Shown one piece after another: positions 1 to 4,640 of a stretch of 5,679 nt of DNA. The stretch comes from Kiloniellaceae bacterium (GTDB lineage: Bacteria > Pseudomonadota > Alphaproteobacteria > Kiloniellales > Kiloniellaceae): positions 1-5,679 of the forward strand of contig JAJFGM010000069.1 in NCBI GenBank assembly GCA_021776145.1, read 5' to 3'. A program made the translations under genes and the position numbers. The notes under the pieces were generated by a model that was given only the letters and a program-made list of their open reading frames with translations, searched no databases and was not told the origin of the DNA. Positions within the stretch are counted from its first letter, which is position 1, and every line of letters starts with the position of its first letter.

Positions 1-258
1 CAGTCGGTCGCCGATGTGGCCGGCGTTGCCATGAAAAACGACGACGACCGGACCATCGTCCTGGCGCGGCGGATGATACCAGTGGGTCAGTCGGACTTCG
101 GGGTCCGGTTGGGTCTGGACCTCGCGCAGGTCCGCCAATCCAGTCAGCTCGATGTTGGGAACATCGGCCGATGCCGGATAGAGCAGGTTGCGTTGAAACG
201 CGAACATCGCCCCGGCCAGCAACAGATAGGTGACCAGCGGAATCCAAATCCACGCCAT
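1..258 (-). CDS. Membrane-anchored alpha/beta hydrolase, BEM46/YfhR-like (partial, N-terminus only)
   Basis: The minus strand is open from an ATG at 258 to the left edge, giving 86 residues with no stop. The N-terminus is hydrophobic (residues 2-20, starting MAWIWIPLVTYLLLAGAM), a likely uncleaved membrane anchor. It is followed by FQRNLLYPAS and, near the cut, a beta strand VVVVFHGNAGHIGDR at residues 66-80. The HGNAG oxyanion-loop motif after a hydrophobic strand is typical of the BEM46/ABHD13/YfhR branch of serine hydrolases. The catalytic Ser-Asp-His would lie beyond the window, so activity cannot be judged. The start at 258 is chosen because GAAAGG (273-268) lies 9 nt upstream. An in-frame ATG at 279 has no ribosome site, and a stop lies just upstream of it. 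Family members are poorly characterised esterases or hydrolases, and no substrate can be assigned. The gene is divergent from the ATP-grasp gene. Confidence 0.85.
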   Translation of the reverse strand, partial: MAWIWIPLVTYLLLAGAMFAFQRNLLYPASADVPNIELTGLADLREVQTQPDPEVRLTHWYHPPRQDDGPVVVVFHGNAGHIGDRL

Positions 259-384
259 GCTGAAGGACCTTTCGCGCATTCAAAGAGCATTTTTCCGCAT
301 CAAAGACTAACGCCCAATGAACGACCGGCAAGCTCGGAAACGTCGGCGCGAAGCCCAGGCATAGGAGGCAGGATTTTAATCACC

Positions 385-449
385 TTGAATAAGTGTGAAT
401 AATTTATATTATACACTAACGTAAAGACGATTAATATATTTCACACTAA
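385..449. promoter_or_regulatory. AT-rich divergent promoter with repeated ACACT-type operator boxes
   Basis: In a GC-rich window, 375-455 is strikingly AT-rich. On the plus strand TTGAAT (385-390), a 16-bp spacer and TATTAT (407-412) resemble a sigma70 promoter for the ATP-grasp gene. On the minus strand a perfect TATAAT occupies 413-408, with no good -35, and could serve the alpha/beta hydrolase. Around them are three related boxes: TTCACACTTA on the minus strand (399-390), ATACACTAAC (411-420) and TTCACACTAA (440-449). The outer two form an exact 8-bp inverted repeat (AGTGTGAA 392-399, TTCACACT 440-447). The first lies in the promoter spacer, the second overlaps the -10 and the third is in the leader, which suits repression. 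The regulator is unknown. Confidence 0.5.
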
Positions 450-465
450 ATAATGGGGATTAGTG

Positions 466-1455
466 ATGGCTCGGATCTATGTCCTGCATGAGAATACGGC
501 CTGGGTCGAGCCCTTGCGCGCTGCCTTCGCGGAAACCGGGCTGCCAGTCACCGAGTGGTTTCTCAACGAGACCACCCTGCCCTTCGATCAAGAGGCACCA
601 CAGGGCGTTTTTTACAATCGCATGAGTGCATCCTCCCATACGCGAGGTCACCGCTATGCACCTGAATTGACGCTCGCCACCTTGAATTGGCTTGAGCGCG
701 ACGGCCGCCGGGTTGTCAATGGCAGTCGCGCGTTGCAATTGGAGGTCAGCAAACTGGCACAATACAGCGCCTTGCAGCGGAATGGCTTACGTACGCCACG
801 TACCGCCGCGGCCGTTGGACGTGAACAAGTTCTTGCAGTCGTCGATGGTTTCGGCCCCGGCCCCTACATTCTCAAACCCAATCGTGGCGGCAAGGGCCTC
901 GGCGTGCAGCTCTTCCAAACGCGCCAAGCCATCGCCGACTATCTCGAGGGGCCGGGCAGCGGTGAAGAGGCGCCGATTGACGGGATCTGGCTGGTGCAGG
1001 AGTACATCAAGGCCACCGCCCCCTTCATAACGCGGGCCGAATTCGTCGGCGGCCGCTTTCACTACGCGGTACGGGTCGACACCAGCGATGGTTTCGAACT
1101 CTGCCCCGCCGATGTCTGCAATGTCGAGAATGCTTTTTGCCCGGCCGAACAGTCGCAGCAAAACAAATTCACGCTTGCCGGCGATTTTACCGAGACGGCC
1201 AAGGGCCGGGCGCTTGTCCTGGCATACGAGGCTTTCCTGCGCGACAGCGAAGTCGAGGTCGCGGGCATCGAATTCATCGAGGACCCGGCCGGCGAAATCT
1301 TCACTTACGACATCAACACCAACACCAACTACAACGCCCAGGCGGAAACCGAAGCCGGTCTGCGGGTGACTGGAATGCAGGCCTTGGCGGCCTTCCTTGG
1401 TTCCGAACTCACAACCCGCTACCCGCAACGGCCGCAGATCGTCGCGGCGGAGTGA
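466..1455 (+). CDS. ATP-grasp ligase, RimK / glutathione-synthase-like, substrate unknown
   Basis: This is a 329-residue cytoplasmic protein with the ATP-grasp fold of RimK and glutathione synthases. Such enzymes activate a carboxylate as an acyl phosphate and join it to an amine or thiol. Visible elements are an N-terminal substrate-side domain with YNRMSASSHTRGH (50-62), the nucleotide-binding strand and glycine loop YILKPNRGGKGLG (134-146, with K137 as the likely ATP lysine), the adenine-hinge strand VQEYI (177-181), R190 in TRAEFVGGRFHYAVR, and the metal-binding end GIEF (E270 region) and YDINTNTNYN (281-290; D282, N284 and N286 are likely Mg ligands). Length and element order fit a complete, active enzyme. 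ATG at 466 is preferred over GTG at 463 because GGGGA (455-459) is 6 nt upstream of the ATG but only 3 nt from the GTG. The gene is monocistronic, with its own promoter and a strong terminator. Which acid and amine are joined cannot be read from sequence. Calling it an alpha-L-glutamate ligase would be a guess from homology. Confidence 0.85.
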   Translation: MARIYVLHENTAWVEPLRAAFAETGLPVTEWFLNETTLPFDQEAPQGVFYNRMSASSHTRGHRYAPELTLATLNWLERDGRRVVNGSRALQLEVSKLAQYSALQRNGLRTPRTAAAVGREQVLAVVDGFGPGPYILKPNRGGKGLGVQLFQTRQAIADYLEGPGSGEEAPIDGIWLVQEYIKATAPFITRAEFVGGRFHYAVRVDTSDGFELCPADVCNVENAFCPAEQSQQNKFTLAGDFTETAKGRALVLAYEAFLRDSEVEVAGIEFIEDPAGEIFTYDINTNTNYNAQAETEAGLRVTGMQALAAFLGSELTTRYPQRPQIVAAE

Positions 1456-1514
1456 AGCCACGCCGTCGCCGGCGGTTGTCCGGGCGTCAGGGTTCCAACC
1501 TCAAGAAGTAAAAC

Positions 1515-1551
1515 GCGGCGCCGCATCACGCGGCGCCGCTTTGTATTTTTT
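1515..1551 (+). terminator. Strong Rho-independent terminator, probably bidirectional
   Basis: GCGGCGCCGC (1515-1524), a 5-nt loop ATCAC and GCGGCGCCGC (1530-1539) form a perfect 10-bp GC-only stem, followed by a T-rich tract at 1540-1551. It lies 60 nt after the ATP-grasp stop. On the minus strand the same stem is followed by GTTTTACTTCTT, so it can also end transcripts of the convergent DUF1127 gene. Each arm is itself a palindrome, so the two arms are both direct and inverted repeats. Confidence 0.9.
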
Positions 1552-1556
1552 CGCAA

Positions 1557-1572
1557 CCGTCCGCTCGGACGG
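1557..1572. other. Second small hairpin in the convergent intergenic region
   Basis: CCGTCC (1557-1562), loop GCTC and GGACGG (1567-1572) form a perfect 6-bp GC-rich stem just after the DUF1127 stop (1579-1581, minus). It lacks a T tract in the minus direction, so alone it is a poor intrinsic terminator. It may act as a 3'-end stabilising hairpin ahead of the stronger terminator at 1515-1539. Confidence 0.4.
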
Positions 1573-1578
1573 CGCGGT

Positions 1579-1794
1579 TTAACTGGCGTCGCGATCCAAA
1601 CCAATATCGCGCAACTGATGTGCATCGAAGCGCCTGAGGTCGCGCTGCATGATATAGTTGCGGCGCCAGGCGTGATACGACCTGGCCAGTCCGCCGATGT
1701 TGGCATTGAGCGCGCCACTGGCGCGTTCGGTGAGGTCGCGGATGCTCAGGCCCGGGATGCTCGGGTCAATTCCATGATAAGCGAGATAAGCCAT
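1579..1794 (-). CDS. Small DUF1127 (YjiS-like) protein
   Basis: This 71-residue protein has a C-terminal DUF1127 segment at about residues 38-69: ARSYHAWRRNYIMQRDLRRF followed by DAHQLRDIGLDRD. The family hallmark is a basic W-R-rich helix followed by a short acidic helix ending in L-x-D-I-G-L. The start at 1794 is set by an excellent GGAGGG (1805-1800) 5 nt upstream. A longer 116-residue reading from 1929 would run through the divergent promoter region and has no ribosome site. DUF1127 proteins are widespread in Alphaproteobacteria. Some are small RNA-binding or stress- and phosphate-related regulators, but this N-terminal half (1-37) is not one I recognise, so no specific role is assigned. 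The gene is divergent from the LysR gene (183-bp gap) and convergent with the ATP-grasp gene. Confidence 0.85.
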   Translation of the reverse strand: MAYLAYHGIDPSIPGLSIRDLTERASGALNANIGGLARSYHAWRRNYIMQRDLRRFDAHQLRDIGLDRDAS

Positions 1795-1807
1795 GAGAGC
1801 CCTCCAT

Positions 1808-1831
1808 TGTGCTAAGGTTTTATGTGCTAAG
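1808..1831. repeat. Direct repeat TGTGCTAAG x2, 15-bp period, in the DUF1127 leader/promoter
   Basis: TGTGCTAAG occurs at 1808-1816 and again at 1823-1831 (minus strand CTTAGCACA). The start-to-start distance is 15 bp. The first copy begins 3 nt upstream (in the minus sense) of the GGAGGG ribosome site of the DUF1127 gene, so it lies in the 5' leader. It could be a protein or RNA binding site. No known regulator motif is recognised. Confidence 0.5.
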
Positions 1832-1835
1832 ATAT

Positions 1836-1846
1836 TAGAAATTCTA
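1836..1846. promoter_or_regulatory. Short inverted repeat TAGAA-A-TTCTA in the divergent region
   Basis: TAGAA (1836-1840) and TTCTA (1842-1846) form an odd-centred 5-bp inverted repeat next to the TGTGCTAAG repeats, between the DUF1127 and LysR genes. It may be part of the DUF1127 promoter or an operator half. No convincing -35/-10 pair for the minus direction was found here. Confidence 0.25.
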
Positions 1847-1889
1847 TTCCATGGAGCAGCCCTTGGAGGCCGCAATTCCGAGGAAATCT

Positions 1890-1912
1890 CTATAATAGTT
1901 AGATAGTTATAG
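1890..1912. promoter_or_regulatory. LysR-type operator dyad CTATAA-N11-TTATAG overlapping a -10-like TATAAT
   Basis: CTATAA (1890-1895) and TTATAG (1907-1912) are perfect inverted repeats separated by 11 bp, giving a 23-bp dyad. LysR-family regulators usually bind interrupted AT-rich dyads in the divergent region beside their own gene, and this one lies 65 bp upstream of the LysR start. It overlaps a plus-strand TATAAT (1891-1896) and ends 1 bp before GGAGG (1914-1918). No matching -35 at standard spacing is visible. Binding by the adjacent regulator is inferred from position. Confidence 0.5.
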
Positions 1913-1921
1913 CGGAGGTTG

Positions 1922-1954
1922 ATGACCAACGACTTTTTGTGCCAGTATCTTTAG
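1922..1954 (+). CDS. Possible 10-codon leader peptide upstream of the LysR gene
   Basis: ATG at 1922, preceded by GGAGG (1914-1918), opens a short frame MTNDFLCQYL ending at TAG 1952-1954, 23 nt before the LysR start. The gap between GGAGG and ATG is only 3 nt, shorter than usual, so translation is uncertain. The LysR start itself has only a weak ribosome site, so this leader could couple or attenuate its translation. It may instead be chance. Confidence 0.25.
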   Translation: MTNDFLCQYL

Positions 1955-1977
1955 ATTATCTCAATGTCGAGTGCCCC

Positions 1978-2886
1978 ATGAACCGACGTATGCCCTCGTT
2001 AAATGCTTTGCGCGCCTTCGAGGCGACGGCGCGGCATGGCAGCCTGACGCGGGCGGCGGGCGAACTCCATGTGACGCCGGCGGCGGTCAGCCATCAACTC
2101 AAGGCCTTGGAGGAAGACCTGGGGATAAAGTTGATGCGCCGGGTCGGCCAGGAACTGATCCTCAGTGAAGCGGCCCAGGCTGGTCTACCCAGCCTGCGTC
2201 AAGGCTTCCGTGCTCTGGCCGAAGGTGTCCGCCTGTTGCGCGAAGATCCTTCACACCACTATCTGACGGTGTCGGTGCCGCCGACTCTCGCCGCGACCTG
2301 GCTGGTGCCAAGGCTGGACCGTTTCAAGCGTCAGGAAACCGACATCGATGTACGGCTGGAAGCCAGCGACGAGATGGTGAATTTTCTGCACGACGGCGTC
2401 GACATGGCGATTCGCTTCGGCGGCGGGGACTATCCCGGTCTTCACGCGACACGGCTCTTCGGCGAACAGGTCTATCCGGTGTGCAGTCCCGAGCTGTTGG
2501 ACGGCGATCATGGCCTGACCAACCTACAAAACCTCAAACACCACACGCTGCTGCATGTCGAGTGGCAGGCTGCCCGTGACGAGCCGCCGAGTTGGGAAAT
2601 GTGGTTGCGCGCGGCCGGCGTCGACGATGTCGATGCGACCAGGGGGCCACGGTTCAGCCACGGTGCCATGTCGCTGCAGGCCGCCGCCCAGGGTCATGGA
2701 GTCGCGCTCGGCAGCAGCGCATTGGTCGCCGATGCCTTGAAGGCCGGGCGCCTGGTGAAACCCTTCGATCTGACCATCGACTATGAGTTCACCTATTTCG
2801 TGGTGAGCCCGCAGGAAACCGCGGAAGATCCCAAAATCAAGGCCTTCCGGCGCTGGTTGCTGGCAGAAGCGCTGCAATCTTCGTGA
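1978..2886 (+). CDS. LysR-family transcriptional regulator, GcvA-like subgroup
   Basis: This is a 302-residue DNA-binding regulator of normal LysR length. The N-terminal winged helix-turn-helix spans about residues 6-64, with PSLNALRAFEATARHGSLTR and then HVTPAAVSHQLKALEEDLG, a pattern characteristic of the GcvA/AmpR-like subgroup. The effector-binding domain (about 95-300) has PPTLAATWLVPRLDRFKR and, further on, the FSHGAMSLQAAAQGHGVALG segment, matching a periplasmic-binding-protein type 2 fold. ATG at 1978 gives the usual N-terminus MNRRMPSLNALRAFE. The upstream GTG at 1939 would add 13 residues not expected in the family, and an ATG at 1990 has no ribosome site. The site at 1978 is weak (GAG at 1969-1971). 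The gene is divergent from the DUF1127 gene, with a candidate operator between them, so autoregulation is likely. The effector and wider targets are unknown; naming it GcvA itself is not justified because no glycine-cleavage genes are nearby. Confidence 0.9.
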   Translation: MNRRMPSLNALRAFEATARHGSLTRAAGELHVTPAAVSHQLKALEEDLGIKLMRRVGQELILSEAAQAGLPSLRQGFRALAEGVRLLREDPSHHYLTVSVPPTLAATWLVPRLDRFKRQETDIDVRLEASDEMVNFLHDGVDMAIRFGGGDYPGLHATRLFGEQVYPVCSPELLDGDHGLTNLQNLKHHTLLHVEWQAARDEPPSWEMWLRAAGVDDVDATRGPRFSHGAMSLQAAAQGHGVALGSSALVADALKAGRLVKPFDLTIDYEFTYFVVSPQETAEDPKIKAFRRWLLAEALQSS

Positions 2887-2929
2887 CGCCGGCGGATCGG
2901 AACACCACGGACGGGTGACCGTGCCGCGT

Positions 2930-2957
2930 GGGAAGGTGGCTGGCGACTTGCCTTCCC
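2930..2957 (+). other. Hairpin downstream of the LysR gene, no T tract
   Basis: GGGAAGG (2930-2936) pairs with CCTTCCC (2951-2957) across a 14-nt loop, 44 nt after the LysR stop. A second hairpin, TGAGCG/CGCTCA (2977-2994), follows. Neither is followed by a run of T, so they are not classical intrinsic terminators. They may protect or fold the LysR mRNA 3' end, or be incidental. Confidence 0.3.
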
Positions 2958-3026
2958 GCTCCGGCCCTGGAAGGATTGAGCGGTGATTCGCTCACGCCAC
3001 CCCTGGCGGGCAGAATTCGCCACGCT

Positions 3027-3072
3027 ATTTTGAAATCGGGCCATTTTAAAATCGGGCCATTTTGATATCGGG
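3027..3072. repeat. Tandem 16-bp repeat (2.9 copies) just upstream of the S-formylglutathione hydrolase gene
   Basis: The unit ATTTTRAAATCGGGCC occurs at 3027-3042 and 3043-3058, then as a shortened copy with one change at 3059-3072 (ATTTTGATATCGGG). It ends 11 bp before the ATG at 3084, so it forms the 5' leader or promoter. The last copy supplies CGGGA, the only faint ribosome-site candidate. No sigma70 promoter with good spacing was found in it. It could be an array of regulator sites or simple slippage. Confidence 0.75.
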
Positions 3073-3083
3073 AACGTCTCAAG

Positions 3084-3935
3084 ATGCCGGAGCTCACGAT
3101 CAACAGTCAGCAGCGTTGTTTCGACGGGACGCAGGGATTTTACAGCCATCAATCGGAAATCACCGGCGGCACCATGAACTTTGCCGTATTTCAGCCGCCG
3201 CAAGCGCGCCAGGGCGCATCGGTGCCCCTGCTGATCTTCCTGTCGGGTCTTACCTGCAGTGAAGAAAATTTTACCGTCAAGGCCGGGGCACAACGCCTTG
3301 CGGCCGAACTCGGCCTGATGCTGTTGGTGCCCGACACCTCACCACGCGGTGCCGCTGTTGCCGGCGAAGACGAGTCCTACGATCTGGGAACCGGTGCCGG
3401 CTTTTACGTCGACGCCACGCAAGAGCCTTGGTCGCCGTCCTATCGCATGTACAGTTACATCACCGAGGAACTGCCGATGCTCATCGCCGAGCACTTTCCC
3501 GCCGATATGGCGCGCCAGGGCATATTTGGGCATTCGATGGGCGGACACGGTGCCTTGACCCTGCACCTCAAAAATCCCGACGTCTACCGAACGGTTTCGG
3601 CTTTCTCGCCGATCTGCGCGCCGATGCGCTGTCCCTGGGGCGAAAAGGCCTTAAACGCCTATCTTGGCACCGACCGCGACACCTGGCGCCCCTATGACGC
3701 CTGTGCTCTGCTCGAGGATGGCGTCAAGAGCGAGGCTGTTCTGCTCATCGATCAGGGCGCCGGCGACGCTTTTCTGGAAGAACAGTTGCAGCCTCAGCTC
3801 CTGGCCGCGGCCTGTCAGGCCGCCGGTCAGGAGATCGAGCTGCGTATGCAGCCCGATTACGACCACAGCTACTATTTCATTGCCACTTTCATGGAAGAAC
3901 ACCTGCGCCATCACGCCCGCGTGCTGTCGGCCTGA
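3084..3935 (+). CDS. fghA: S-formylglutathione hydrolase (esterase D family)
   Basis: This 283-residue cytoplasmic serine hydrolase splits S-formylglutathione to glutathione and formate, the second step of glutathione-dependent formaldehyde detoxification. The length matches E. coli FrmB and human esterase D. Conserved features are SGLTCSEENF (54-63, oxyanion region with C58), PDTSPRG (83-89), YDLGTGAGFYVDAT (99-112), the nucleophile elbow GHSMGGHGAL (149-158, Ser151), DQGAGDAF (223-230, Asp228) and DYDHSYYF (258-265, His261), completing the Ser-Asp-His triad. The ATG at 3084 gives the family's normal N-terminus, but its ribosome site is weak (CGGGA ending 10 nt upstream). The usual partner, class III alcohol dehydrogenase (frmA/adhC), is not in this window. 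A 14-bp duplication spans the stop codon. The plus-strand neighbour upstream is the LysR gene, but the 197-bp gap with a repeat block argues against a shared operon. Confidence 0.95.
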   Translation: MPELTINSQQRCFDGTQGFYSHQSEITGGTMNFAVFQPPQARQGASVPLLIFLSGLTCSEENFTVKAGAQRLAAELGLMLLVPDTSPRGAAVAGEDESYDLGTGAGFYVDATQEPWSPSYRMYSYITEELPMLIAEHFPADMARQGIFGHSMGGHGALTLHLKNPDVYRTVSAFSPICAPMRCPWGEKALNAYLGTDRDTWRPYDACALLEDGVKSEAVLLIDQGAGDAFLEEQLQPQLLAAACQAAGQEIELRMQPDYDHSYYFIATFMEEHLRHHARVLSA

Positions 3936-3956
3936 CCCGCGCGGCCTGACCCGCGC
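3929..3956. repeat. 14-bp perfect tandem duplication spanning the fghA stop codon
   Basis: GGCCTGACCCGCGC occurs at 3929-3942 and again immediately at 3943-3956. The first copy contains the fghA TGA (3933-3935). The second copy is out of frame with the gene, so the protein end is unaffected. It looks like a recent slippage event in the 61-bp spacer to the convergent bactofilin gene. Confidence 0.85.
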
Positions 3957-3971
3957 GACCGGCCCCGCTCC

Positions 3972-3998
3972 CGCTTTGCTTGTGAAGCGTTATTTGTT
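3972..3998 (+). terminator. Weak candidate terminator after fghA
   Basis: CGCTT (3972-3976), an 8-nt loop and AAGCG (3985-3989) form a 5-bp stem followed by the T-rich TTATTTGTT (3990-3998). It lies in the 61-bp spacer between the convergent fghA and bactofilin genes, where a terminator is expected. The stem is short, so confidence is low. Confidence 0.35.
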
Positions 3999-4476
3999 AG
4001 GCGGAGCCGCTTTCCGTTAAGGCGCCGCCGAGTTGCGTGATGTTTCCGGAAATCGCGCCGCCCGTTGCGATTGTGATGCGACCATAGCGGATTTTGCCCG
4101 ACACCTGACCGCTATCAGTGATGAGAAGGTGATCCTGGACTGTCAGTTCACCATCGAAGTTGCCACTGATTTCCGCGTTATCGACGCCCGCCGTCCCTTT
4201 GTAGACGCCGCCCTCGTTGACTTCGAGACTGCGCGCATTCAGGGAAGCTTCGACGCGGCCTTCGACGACCAGTCGTTCACACGACTGAATACCACCCTTG
4301 ACTTCGATGCCGCGACCGACAGTCAGGGTCCCCTGCGACGGCGCGCTGTGCCGTTGTTTCACGAGCGTCTCCCTGCTCATTGGGCCCAATGACGTGGGCA
4401 AAGTCATTGGGCGTGGTCCGCCCGAAGGTCCCTCGGCAATATAGCTCGGCCCGGTCCGGCGCCAGAATGCGGTCAT
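3997..4476 (-). CDS. Bactofilin (polymer-forming cytoskeletal protein, DUF583)
   Basis: This 159-residue protein has a bactofilin core at about residues 49-148. It begins GTLTVGRGIEVKGGI and continues as a ladder of short beta strands with regularly spaced glycines (VVEGRVEAS, LEVNEGGVYKG, AEISGNFDGE, ISGNITQLGG), as expected for the right-handed beta-helix that polymerises into filaments. Bactofilins form membrane-associated scaffolds that position envelope-growth enzymes, stalks or polar proteins. The start at 4476 yields an N-terminus MTAFWRRTGP with aromatic then basic residues, resembling the short membrane-targeting tails of bactofilins. GGAGG (4492-4488) lies 11 nt upstream, slightly far. 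Internal ATGs at 4407 and 4380 lack ribosome sites. No peptidoglycan hydrolase partner is next to it. It shares its strand with the upstream phosphotransferase gene but is separated by 164 bp. Confidence 0.9.
   Translation of the reverse strand: MTAFWRRTGPSYIAEGPSGGPRPMTLPTSLGPMSRETLVKQRHSAPSQGTLTVGRGIEVKGGIQSCERLVVEGRVEASLNARSLEVNEGGVYKGTAGVDNAEISGNFDGELTVQDHLLITDSGQVSGKIRYGRITIATGGAISGNITQLGGALTESGSA
4377..4412. repeat. Palindrome TCATTGGGCCCAATGA plus a third half-site, inside the bactofilin 5' end
   Basis: TCATTGGGCCCAATGA (4377-4392) is a perfect 16-bp palindrome, and TCATTGGGC recurs at 4404-4412. Both overlap in-frame internal ATG codons of the bactofilin gene (4380 and 4407 on the minus strand), in the poorly conserved linker between the N-terminal tail and the core. 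The same 9-mer (GCCCAATGA) also occurs at 312-320. It could be an operator, or chance within a coding linker. Confidence 0.5.
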
Positions 4477-4549
4477 TTTCTATTCTGCCTCCCCCGAAAC
4501 AAAAGCGACCACTGCGTCGACAATACCGCCGACCGGCGATCGTAAGTCG

Positions 4550-4585
4550 ATCATAGCCGCCTTTGCTTGGGAAACGCAGTGTCAA
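4550..4585 (-). promoter_or_regulatory. Partial promoter signals upstream of the bactofilin gene
   Basis: On the minus strand a perfect TTGACA (4585-4580) and a TATGAT (4555-4550) lie in the 164-bp gap before the bactofilin start, but 24 bp separate them, too far for one sigma70 promoter. An inverted repeat GATCG/CGATC (4538-4542, 4548-4552) overlaps the TATGAT. The rest of the gap (4477-4640) shows no gene and no clear terminator for the upstream phosphotransferase gene. Confidence 0.25.
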
Positions 4586-4640
4586 TTTTGCGCCAAACTC
4601 AAAAATCCGTGCCTTTCTCTTCGAATTACGCCGGGTTCAC

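Noticed and set aside
274..308. Approximate direct repeat CGCATTCAAAGA / CGCATCAAAGA upstream of the hydrolase
   Set aside because: It is imperfect and short, with no link to a promoter; probably chance.
16..402. Plus-strand 128-residue open frame
   Set aside because: It is antisense to the alpha/beta hydrolase, whose minus-strand protein has a clear anchor and HGNAG motif. The plus translation has no recognisable features and runs into the promoter region.
787..1461. Minus-strand 224-residue open frame
   Set aside because: It lies antisense within the ATP-grasp gene; long antisense frames are expected in GC-rich genes, and the sense protein carries all ATP-grasp motifs.
1795..1929. N-terminal extension of the DUF1127 protein to 116 residues
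   Set aside because: It would cover the divergent promoter region, is not typical of the family, and the start at 1794 has an ideal GGAGGG site.
2793..3293. Minus-strand 166-residue open frame across the LysR-fghA gap
   Set aside because: It overlaps the ends of two well-supported plus genes and translates the tandem repeat as repeated KWPDFK-type residues. No ribosome site or family match is seen.
4550..4585. TTGACA and TATGAT as one strong promoter for the bactofilin gene
   Set aside because: The 24-bp spacing is far from the 16-18 bp needed, so they were listed only as partial signals.
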